A stretch of 44,150 bases of DNA, taken from NCBI GenBank assembly GCA_021324515.1, contig JAJPIY010000240.1, positions 1 through 44,150 of the forward strand. The letters are read 5' to 3'. The notes beneath the pieces were generated by a model that was not told where the DNA came from, did no database searches, and saw only the letters and a list, made by a program, of their open reading frames with translations. Below, piece after piece: positions 25,307 through 32,816 of this stretch. Position numbers and translations under genes: made by a program. Position 1 is the first letter of the stretch. Each line of letters starts with the position of its first letter. Source of the DNA: Planctomycetota bacterium. Its GTDB lineage: Bacteria > Planctomycetota > Planctomycetia > Gemmatales > Gemmataceae.

Positions 25307-26614
25307 ATGGCGAGTGAGATCAAGCTGCAAGCGCTCAAGGAAAACGTTGACACTGTCGAGGTCAACGCCGTCAAGGTGTCGCCGGGCGAGGTGGTGGCCA
25401 AAGACCAGCCGCTCTTGGAAGTGCAAGCCGATAAAGCGGCGCTGGAAGTACCCTCGCCGATGGCTGGCCGCGTCGCCAAGATCCTCGTCAAACCCGGCGA
25501 TCAGATCAGCATCGGCCAGGTATACTGTGTCATCGAAAGCAATGGCGAGCAGCCAGCGGCCGCTCCGGCGGCGAAATCCGAACCTGTGCCAGCTGTTAAA
25601 AAAGAACCGGCGCCGCCCGCGTCTCAGCCCACTCGGTCTGTTGCTGTACCACCGCTGCACAAACCACAGCAGCCAGTCATCGAACGTCCTTCGCCGGCGC
25701 CGCCGCCGGCCCAGGAGAAGATTGTTCCGGCGGGTCCGGCCACCCGCCGCCTGGCCCGCGAGTTAGGCGTTGATTTGCGGCAGGTGCGCGGCAGCGGTCG
25801 GCATGGCCGCGTCGTCGAAGAGGACATCAAGGAGTACGTCCGCCAGCTGGCCTCTGGGGCGGCGATGGCAGCGCCTGTTGCCGGTCCTGGAATTCAGCCG
25901 CCGCCCTTGCCTAATTTCGAGGAATGGGGGCCGGTGGAAGTCCAGCCGCTGGGCGCCGTGCGCCGGGCGACGGCCCGGCAAATGAGCCTGGCCTGGGGCC
26001 TCATCCCTCACGTCACTCAGCATGATCTCGCCGACATCACGGATTTGGAAGCGTTCCGCAAACAGCAGTCCGAAAGCAAGGGACCGAAACTGACCGTGAC
26101 GGCCTTTGTGCTGCGCGCCTGCGCCGTCGCTTTGCGCGAATTTCCGACTTTTAATGCCAGTATTGACATGGCGAACGGCAAGCTAATCCTCAAGCACTAC
26201 TATCACATCGGCGTGGCCGTGGACACCGAGGGCGGTTTGCTGGTGCCGGTGTTGCGCGACGTGGACAAGAAGCATGTCCGCGAATTGGCCGAGGAATTGA
26301 ATGCTGTCGCCCAGCGTGCCCGCGAGCGCAAACTCGATGCGGCGGAACTGAAAGGGGGCACGTTCACTATCACCAATCTCGGCGGCATCGGCGGCACGGC
26401 GTTCACGCCTATCGTCAACTGGCCGGAAGTGGCGATCCTTGGTCTGTCGCGCAGCCGCCTAGAGCCGGTGGTGCGCGGCGGCCAGATCGTGCCGCGTTGG
26501 ATGCTGCCGCTGTCGTTGTCCTATGATCACCGCGTCATCGACGGCGCCGCCGCCGCCCGCTTCACGCGCCGCCTGGCCGAATTGCTGGAAAACCCGCTGA
26601 TGATGTTGCTGTAA
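25307..26614 (+). CDS. aceF: Dihydrolipoamide acetyltransferase, PDH E2
   Basis: The E2 core of pyruvate dehydrogenase moves the acetyl group from lipoate to CoA. The 435-aa protein has a single N-terminal lipoyl domain (residues 1-78) with the modified Lys in VQADKAALEVPSP. A Pro/Ala-rich linker follows, then a peripheral-subunit-binding domain (TRRLARELGVDLRQVRGSGRHGRV, residues about 145-180). The C-terminal catalytic domain ends in SLSYDHRVIDGAAAARF, carrying the HxxxDG active site. Many enterobacterial E2 proteins have three lipoyl domains; this one is the short form. The ATG at 25307 follows GTAGGATAGAAACACG. It lies between aceE and lpdA. Confidence 0.95.
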   Translation: MASEIKLQALKENVDTVEVNAVKVSPGEVVAKDQPLLEVQADKAALEVPSPMAGRVAKILVKPGDQISIGQVYCVIESNGEQPAAAPAAKSEPVPAVKKEPAPPASQPTRSVAVPPLHKPQQPVIERPSPAPPPAQEKIVPAGPATRRLARELGVDLRQVRGSGRHGRVVEEDIKEYVRQLASGAAMAAPVAGPGIQPPPLPNFEEWGPVEVQPLGAVRRATARQMSLAWGLIPHVTQHDLADITDLEAFRKQQSESKGPKLTVTAFVLRACAVALREFPTFNASIDMANGKLILKHYYHIGVAVDTEGGLLVPVLRDVDKKHVRELAEELNAVAQRARERKLDAAELKGGTFTITNLGGIGGTAFTPIVNWPEVAILGLSRSRLEPVVRGGQIVPRWMLPLSLSYDHRVIDGAAAARFTRRLAELLENPLMMLL

Positions 26615-26733
26615 CAGGAGTGTCCTTTCTGTGTTAACACGCGAAGAAGTAAGTCTGTTTTTGGAGAGTTACAATGACTCCCGCCGTACCGCAGTGACTC
26701 TATTGAGTAAGCAGAGCGGAGGCTTCGACTTGC

Positions 26734-28143
26734 ATGGCTGATGTCATCGAAACACAACTGATTGTCTTGGGCGCCGGACCCGGCGGATACCCGGCGGCGT
26801 TTTTGGCCGCTGACAAGGGCATGAAGGTCACGCTTATCGATGCCCGTGAACGGCCCGGCGGCACCTGTTTGCATGTCGGCTGCATTCCTTCCAAGGCGGT
26901 GCTGCACGCCGCCAAGCTCCTCACCGACGCCCGCGACGCCACCCACATCGGCATCGACTTTGGAACGCCGAAAATCGACATCAACGGTGTGCGCGGCCAT
27001 TGGCAGCGAGTGGTCGAGACGCTTACCGGCAATCTCGGCCGCTTGTCGAAAGCGCGCAAAATCGATTACGTCACCGGCCGAGGCCGATTTGTTGATGGCC
27101 GCACCATCGAAGTCGAAGGGCGCGGCCGCTATCGCTTCGAGAACTGCATCGTGGCCACCGGATCGGTGCCGGCGTTGCCACCGAGCCTCCATCTGGCCAG
27201 TTCGCGCCTCATGGATTCGACCGGAGCACTGAAATTGGAAGACGTGCCGCCGCGCTTGCTCGTCGTGGGCGGCGGGTATATCGGCCTAGAGATGGGGTAT
27301 GTTTACGCCGCCCTGGGCAGCAAAGTAACGGTGGTGGAGATGACCGACGGCCTCTTGCCCGGTTGCGACCGCGATCTGGTACTGCCTCTGCACAAGCGGC
27401 TGGAGAAATTATTCGATCGCATTTATCTCAAAACGAAGGTTGCCAAGCTGGAAGAAACGCCCCAAGGCATCCGGGCGACCCTGGAAGGCGAAGGAGTCGT
27501 CGACAAGCAGCCGGTCTTCGAGCGGGTGCTGGTAGCGGTCGGCCGCCGGCCCAATAGCCGCGACATCGGCCTGGACAAAGCGGGCGTCGCCATCGACGAG
27601 AGAGGATTCATCCAAGTCGATGAGCGGCGGCGGACGACGGCAGAGCGCATCTATGCCATCGGCGACGTGGCCGGAGAGCCGATGCTGGCCCACAAAGCGA
27701 CCTATGAAGGCAAAATTGCCGTCGAAGTCATCGCCGGTGAACCGGCTGTTTACGATGCTCGCGCTGTGCCGGCGGTCGTCTTCACCGATCCGGAAGTGGC
27801 CTGGTGCGGCCTGACCGAGACCGAGGCCCAACGTACCAACCGCGAGATCAAGCGCGTGCGCTTTCCGTGGGCCGGCTCCGGCCGGGCCATGACCCTCGAT
27901 CGCACCGAAGGGCTGACCAAATTGATCGTCGATCCAGAGACGGATCGCGTGTTGGGAGTGGGCATTGTCGGTGCCGGCGCCGGCGAGATGATCGCCGAGG
28001 CGATGTTGGCCATCGAGATGGCGGCGTCAGCTCGTGATCTGGCCATGACGATGCATGCTCATCCGACACTGTCGGAAACGATCATGGAAGCAGCCGAATC
28101 GCTGTACGGTTTGGGCGTGCATCAGATGCCAGCGAAGAGATGA
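26734..28143 (+). CDS. lpdA: Dihydrolipoamide dehydrogenase, PDH E3
   Basis: This FAD/NAD disulphide oxidoreductase (469 aa) reoxidises the lipoyl groups of E2. The FAD fold begins LIVLGAGPGGYPAAF. The redox-active disulphide is GGTCLHVGCIPSK. The NAD fold contains VVGGGYIGLEMGYVYAALGS, and the second FAD segment is YAIGDVAGEPMLAHKA. The C-terminal HAHPTLSETIMEAA gives the catalytic His-Glu pair. The ATG at 26734 has GGAGG eleven bases upstream. A 119-bp gap separates it from aceF, and a hairpin terminator follows at 28160-28192. It may also serve other lipoyl-dependent complexes. Confidence 0.96.
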   Translation: MADVIETQLIVLGAGPGGYPAAFLAADKGMKVTLIDARERPGGTCLHVGCIPSKAVLHAAKLLTDARDATHIGIDFGTPKIDINGVRGHWQRVVETLTGNLGRLSKARKIDYVTGRGRFVDGRTIEVEGRGRYRFENCIVATGSVPALPPSLHLASSRLMDSTGALKLEDVPPRLLVVGGGYIGLEMGYVYAALGSKVTVVEMTDGLLPGCDRDLVLPLHKRLEKLFDRIYLKTKVAKLEETPQGIRATLEGEGVVDKQPVFERVLVAVGRRPNSRDIGLDKAGVAIDERGFIQVDERRRTTAERIYAIGDVAGEPMLAHKATYEGKIAVEVIAGEPAVYDARAVPAVVFTDPEVAWCGLTETEAQRTNREIKRVRFPWAGSGRAMTLDRTEGLTKLIVDPETDRVLGVGIVGAGAGEMIAEAMLAIEMAASARDLAMTMHAHPTLSETIMEAAESLYGLGVHQMPAKR

Positions 28144-28159
28144 TTCCTCCAACCTCGTG

Positions 28160-28192
28160 CCGCGTCCGCAAGGACATCTCTTGCGGACGCGG
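28160..28192. terminator. Bidirectional hairpin between lpdA and the pilus operon
   Basis: CCGCGTCCGCAAG (28160-28172) pairs perfectly with CTTGCGGACGCGG (28180-28192) around a seven-base loop. It lies between the convergent ends of lpdA (28143) and the minus-strand operon (28209), so it can stop transcription from both sides. There is no strong U-tract. The CCGCAAG-N7-CTTGCGG core recurs at 30470-30510. Confidence 0.65.
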
Positions 28193-28208
28193 TAGGCGAT
28201 AAGAAGGT

Positions 28209-30419
28209 TCATTCCGCTCCCTTGCCTTCGCGCACTTCTTGGATGCGCTTCAGCACTTCGTTGCGGCGATCGATACGTTCTTTGTCGTTGGTGTCTTTAG
28301 CACTGTTGCGGGCCAGCAACTTGCCGTCTGGAGCGAGCATCAGTACTTCGATGGCGCTGTCGTCGGTGGTTTTGGAATTGGGGACAGGTAAGCGGCTGCC
28401 GCCCTCAAAATCTACCAGGATCAGATTGTTTTCCGGAGGATCTTGGCCGAAATCCACATCGATGCCGGTGGGCACTTTGCCGCCGGCGCGCGCACTGGGC
28501 TTTTGTACTTCGGCCGGGAGAATAAAGGTGTTCTGCGTGTACTTCCAGATGGGAATGTCGATATTGACCTTTCGGCCTACGTATTCGCCGCGGGCGACAA
28601 AGACGCGATCGGCCACTGCCCATTCCCCGACGGGAATTCGCTCCGTCTCTTTGCGGCTTAGCTGGGTTGCTTCTACCCAGCGATGGAATTGGAAGACTAC
28701 CTGTTCACTGGCGGGGCTTGGGGCGGTGGCCCTGAGTAGACGGTACTGAGCGCTCTCTAACGGAAGCGCCCTTATATCTCTCATGCTCATACCCCGCGCT
28801 TCATCTACCACATAATAGAATGTTTCTTCCGGCACCTTAACAATCTGCGGTAGCTCATACCACTCACTGGATTCCAAGGTTTCTTTTTCCTTGTATTCCG
28901 GCGAAGCTACGTCTGAGCGCTGGTAATTGGGATTGGCCATCTTGATCTTGAGCCGATAGCGATAGAACTTGCCTGGCTCAACATTGACATCCACCACGCG
29001 GACCAGAACGTAGTCGGGGACATAACTCTGTTCGGCGTTGGCCCCACCTGGTTGGGGGGTGGTTTTAAGTTGGGGCTGAGCGGCGTTGTCGCTGGGCAGG
29101 GCTACACGAGGATCAAAGGGATCGCCAAAGTTGGGCTTTTGGAACTTCGGCTGGGCGATTTGATTGGGTTGCGCCTCGCGTAGTTTGTCCAACGTCTCCT
29201 TGATTTTCGGTAGCTCGGCGGCAACGTCCGGATACTTGGTTTTGTTTTCTTCAGCCGGCGGCGCTTCCGGCGGCCGCGCCATGCCGGGGGCCAGCGAGCT
29301 TCTCCCTCCCATCATCATCATCATTCCAGAAAGACCCGGCGCTTTGGCCTGGCTGGCATGAAATTCCCGCAGCAGCGGCATCACCAAACCTTTGCCGTCG
29401 TTGGGCATAACGGAAGCATACTTGGGATCTTCCGACTGGAAGGGGTAATACGTGTGTTGCAGCCACACCTGATACGATTCCTTCAGCTGGGGATCCTGCC
29501 AATTACTTATCGGTTTGCCGTTGGCATCTACTTCCATGCGTTCCACTTCCACGCCGCGGAAGTCAAAGGCCGCCGATTGTTTGTCACCTTCTCCTATTGT
29601 TTCGCTGAGTACGGCATCGATGCTCTTCAGCCGGAGCTTGTGCATGTGTTCTTCCAGCTGTTTTTTGTACGGGAAGCTACCGGCGATGATAGCCATGCGC
29701 AACGGGAGGAGTTGGTGCGCCGTTAACTGCTGTTCGTTCCAATCATCGACGGGAATCCACTTGGCCTCGTATTCAGGATTATTGCCGGCGCCGAGGAGCG
29801 AATTGAGGGCGCCAAGGTTCGGGTTCCCTAATAGGGACTGCTGCCTCTGGAGAAGGGGGTTGTTCGGCATCATGCTTCCCATGCCGCCCGGCATGCTCCT
29901 CTGAAGAGGAGCGAAGGGATTCATTCGCCCAGTATTGCTGGGGGCTGCGACCTTCCGGCCTTTATCTTCAAGGACCAAAATGGACGGCGGTTTCGCGTTG
30001 AAGCGAAATAGATAGGTATCGATGGGCACGGCAGCCACTTTGGCGACGGCTTCTTCGACGTTGTAAATCTTAGGCGGACGCCGCGACTTGTCTTCCTTCA
30101 TGCGCGGCTCAAACCAAGTTCCTGTAGGGTAATTGTCCGGCAACAAGAGGGTCGTATCGAGATCAATTAGCTTGCCCTCGCGGGTTTCGGGCAAGTCGCT
30201 TTCCTTGGGTTGGTTCGTTCGCAGGGCCGTCTCCAATTGTTCTGTGCGTTCATTCAACTCCTTAGCTTTGGCAGCAGGGCTACCACTGAAGAAGCCCTGA
30301 TTGGGCATGAAGAGACTGAGAATCAGCATAAGGACCATCAGCGTGACAGCCACACCGAGGCCGACTTGTTCGCCTTTCTCCAGCAGAAATTGTTTCATAT
30401 CGAATTCTTTACGGCTCAT
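28209..30419 (-). CDS. Inner-membrane-anchored protein of the pilus-type operon (third gene)
   Basis: I recognise no named family. The ATG at 30419 (MSRKEFDMKQFLLEKGEQV) has AGAGGAT nine bases upstream, giving 736 aa. One membrane helix lies near residues 19-37 (VGLGVAVTLMVLMLILSLF). A coiled-coil-like segment with KAKELNERTEQLETAL follows, so the bulk faces the periplasm. Several Pro/Met/Gly-rich disordered stretches interrupt it (MPGGMGSMMPNN and a MMMMMGGRS run). The C-terminal 250 residues include structured-looking segments (VRVVDVNVEPGKFYRYRLKIKMANP) and NLILVDFEGG near the end. Topology and operon position, downstream of a PilM-PilN fusion, suggest a PilO/PilP-like part of an alignment complex; this is inference. 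Confidence 0.72.
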   Translation of the reverse strand: MSRKEFDMKQFLLEKGEQVGLGVAVTLMVLMLILSLFMPNQGFFSGSPAAKAKELNERTEQLETALRTNQPKESDLPETREGKLIDLDTTLLLPDNYPTGTWFEPRMKEDKSRRPPKIYNVEEAVAKVAAVPIDTYLFRFNAKPPSILVLEDKGRKVAAPSNTGRMNPFAPLQRSMPGGMGSMMPNNPLLQRQQSLLGNPNLGALNSLLGAGNNPEYEAKWIPVDDWNEQQLTAHQLLPLRMAIIAGSFPYKKQLEEHMHKLRLKSIDAVLSETIGEGDKQSAAFDFRGVEVERMEVDANGKPISNWQDPQLKESYQVWLQHTYYPFQSEDPKYASVMPNDGKGLVMPLLREFHASQAKAPGLSGMMMMMGGRSSLAPGMARPPEAPPAEENKTKYPDVAAELPKIKETLDKLREAQPNQIAQPKFQKPNFGDPFDPRVALPSDNAAQPQLKTTPQPGGANAEQSYVPDYVLVRVVDVNVEPGKFYRYRLKIKMANPNYQRSDVASPEYKEKETLESSEWYELPQIVKVPEETFYYVVDEARGMSMRDIRALPLESAQYRLLRATAPSPASEQVVFQFHRWVEATQLSRKETERIPVGEWAVADRVFVARGEYVGRKVNIDIPIWKYTQNTFILPAEVQKPSARAGGKVPTGIDVDFGQDPPENNLILVDFEGGSRLPVPNSKTTDDSAIEVLMLAPDGKLLARNSAKDTNDKERIDRRNEVLKRIQEVREGKGAE

Positions 30420-30469
30420 GGCATTTGTATCCTCTGGCATTCCTCTGCGGAATAGCATTTCGCAATCTT

Positions 30470-30510
30470 CTTGTTGTGCCCGCAAGGAATGTACTTGCGG
30501 GCATAACAAG
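30470..30510 (-). repeat. Hairpin between second and third genes of the pilus-type operon
   Basis: Two 17-bp arms (30470-30486 and 30494-30510), CTTGTTGTGCCCGCAAG and its inverse with one mismatch, enclose a seven-base loop. It lies immediately downstream of the second gene's 3' end (30518). The stem could attenuate read-through or protect mRNA ends, giving different levels of the third protein. Confidence 0.6.
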
Positions 30511-30517
30511 ATCGTCT

Positions 30518-32704
30518 TCAACTTTTTTTGTTTCCGGCCGGTGGGGGCGGCGGCGGTGCTTTGGGCTGATCAGCGGGTTTATCCGCTTGTTTCGTCTCAG
30601 GCGGCGGCGTGGAGTTGGCACTCGGCGTGGTCGGAGCAGGCGACGGCGTGGCCGGGGCTGTTGCGGGCGGAGCCGCTGGTGACGTCGGGGAGGCTGACGG
30701 TTGCTGGTGGCCTGACTGAGGGGCTGATGTCCCGGACAAGCTAGACTGTTCCGCAGTCGGGGGGGCATCCGGTGCGCGATACAAGGTGGCGATACCATAA
30801 ATGGTCAACTCCACCAAGTTATCGTCGAACGAGTTCGTTTCGGATTGTTTGGCGTCTATTGTGCTGACCGGGAAGTTCCCACCCCGCCGTATGCCACCGG
30901 GCGCGGATAAGTAAGCCGGCGGTCCCGAGGGGCCTGCCATCCCGCCTGAACCAGGCAGCGGGGTCATCATCCTCTGGGGCATCATCCCCTGTTGCATTTG
31001 CCGTTGCATTTGCATTTGCCGTTGCATTTGGATCTGTTGCATCTGCGCAGCTTGCTGCTGGCCTCCTTGTTGCATGCGCATCTGCATTTCCATTTGCATG
31101 CGCATCTGCTCCGGCGTCGGGCCGCCAGCCATACTGGCGCCGGGCATGCCAGCCATGAAGACCCGCGGACTTGCTGTATCCGTACCGTCTTTTTGGTTTT
31201 TTTCGTCCTCGCTCTGGGGCACGTAATCCTTGGCGTGCGTGAACTCGACCTGCGTGATCTGGAAGCGCAACCGCGAGTTGGCTAAGGCCAAAAGTACATC
31301 GTTGATGTGCGTTTGCTCAACGATCAACTGCAAGGCCAAAGGCAGATGACGGCTGGGCGGATTGATTTTCTTGTCCTGGTCTGCGGGTTGCAAATAGCGA
31401 TTGCGTTCGATTTCATTGTTAGGCGTCTTATTGCCGGCCGATGCGGTGCCGGTCATACCCGTTGGTCCGCCCATCATCATCATCATGGGCGCACCGCTGC
31501 TGCTGGGCATACTACCGCCGGGCGGTCCACCACCAGGCGACCCGGCGCCGGGGGGCATACCAGGGCCGCCCGCCGCGCTGGCAGCATTCTTTTCTTCATC
31601 CTCCGGAAGAGCGTCGAGCGCCGCCAAAATGTGATTGGGTTGTAAGGGCCAGATGAACGTCCGACTATCTTGCTTGGCTAACTCAATGGCATTGATACGA
31701 CGAATCGGGCAATTGGTCTGATCGAAGCCTTGGCTGACGACAATCGGATGCTCTTTGACCCATTCCTTGTCCCATTTGATGCCGCTGAGCGGATCGGGAT
31801 AGTTTTCCTCGCTGAACTTTTTCGTTTCGTTCCAGACTACTGGCTCGCCTCGGACCTCGAAGAGCGTATGCACGCTGTCTTGAGCGACGTTGAACCAGAT
31901 GCCCCGGCCTTTGGCGCTGGTGAGCGGCTGAGGATGCCGGCTAGGGTGAATATTCTTGATGGTGCTGTCGCCGCCGATGACAGGTTGGCCTTTGTCGTTC
32001 TTGCGGATATGGAGCGTGATTTCCCAGTTCTTATTGCGGTAGCGATAGCGGGCCTCAACACCTTTGGGCATCGGTTCTGCCTTCTCGTCGATCGCCACTG
32101 GCTGCATGAGGGCCTGGCGAGCCATGGCGTCATAAACGACCACGAGCAGTTCACGCTTGACCCAGAAGTCTTCTTGGGCTAGCCAGATCTCTTCGCGCGT
32201 CGGCGTCTCTTTCCAATCTTTTTTCGGATTGAAGACGTTGTCGAAACCGCCTTTGAACTCTACGGGATTGAGCCACTTGGGCGCGTAAGTACGCAAGTTA
32301 TTGATCTGATTGGGATAGAGTTTATCTCGGTACTCGGCGCGGTCATCTGCGCTGATCGGAACCTGCGGATCGGTCAGGCCGTTATATTTCTTGATCCACT
32401 CCGCAGGCCAATCGTACATGCCCGATTGATAATTCCAGGCATGCGCCCAAATGACACTTTTGTGATCGCTGAAACTCTTGGCCTCCTTCTCCCACGGTGG
32501 CAGGAAAGTGGCCGTGTTGACGGGACCGCTGCTTTGGGCGGTTTTGACAGAATTGGCCGCCTCGTCATATTTCTTCTTAAGCCCTGCGATCTCGTCGGGA
32601 TAGGTGAATTTCATCCACATCACGGCGACGAGCCAGAGGAGAAAATAGCCTCCCAGCAGAAACCAGAACTGGTGCTTGGCAACGGTTTCTTGATCGAGCT
32701 TCAT
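30518..32704 (-). CDS. Inner-membrane-anchored protein of the pilus-type operon (second gene), PilO-like candidate
   Basis: The 728-aa protein begins at an ATG behind AAGGGGGTTAAAAC. A single membrane helix is at about residues 14-31 (WFLLGGYFLLWLVAVMWM), followed by a coiled-coil-like EIAGLKKKYDEAANSVKTA. The long periplasmic part has a Gly/Pro/Met-rich insertion (PGGSMPSSSGAPMMMMMGG). The segment HLPLALQLIVEQTHINDVLLALANSRLRF, quoted in part as INDVLLALANSRLRF, resembles the ferredoxin-like fold of PilO/GspM proteins. A striking Met/Gln run (RMQMEMQMRMQQGGQQQ) and a final Pro/Ala/Thr-rich tail follow. NLVELTIYGIATLYR, near residue 640, also reads like the last strand of PilO. Family relation is inferred from layout, not demonstrated. 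Confidence 0.72.
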   Translation of the reverse strand: MKLDQETVAKHQFWFLLGGYFLLWLVAVMWMKFTYPDEIAGLKKKYDEAANSVKTAQSSGPVNTATFLPPWEKEAKSFSDHKSVIWAHAWNYQSGMYDWPAEWIKKYNGLTDPQVPISADDRAEYRDKLYPNQINNLRTYAPKWLNPVEFKGGFDNVFNPKKDWKETPTREEIWLAQEDFWVKRELLVVVYDAMARQALMQPVAIDEKAEPMPKGVEARYRYRNKNWEITLHIRKNDKGQPVIGGDSTIKNIHPSRHPQPLTSAKGRGIWFNVAQDSVHTLFEVRGEPVVWNETKKFSEENYPDPLSGIKWDKEWVKEHPIVVSQGFDQTNCPIRRINAIELAKQDSRTFIWPLQPNHILAALDALPEDEEKNAASAAGGPGMPPGAGSPGGGPPGGSMPSSSGAPMMMMMGGPTGMTGTASAGNKTPNNEIERNRYLQPADQDKKINPPSRHLPLALQLIVEQTHINDVLLALANSRLRFQITQVEFTHAKDYVPQSEDEKNQKDGTDTASPRVFMAGMPGASMAGGPTPEQMRMQMEMQMRMQQGGQQQAAQMQQIQMQRQMQMQRQMQQGMMPQRMMTPLPGSGGMAGPSGPPAYLSAPGGIRRGGNFPVSTIDAKQSETNSFDDNLVELTIYGIATLYRAPDAPPTAEQSSLSGTSAPQSGHQQPSASPTSPAAPPATAPATPSPAPTTPSANSTPPPETKQADKPADQPKAPPPPPPAGNKKS

Positions 32705-32816
32705 GTTTTAACCCCCTTGCTGGGGTGGTCATAGGTGATGGTGTGGCAACCCTTTTTCCTCAGCCCGCAGTGCCGGCCCGGTGGCGCTGCGAACGGGTTT
32801 ATCACTACATTCTTCT

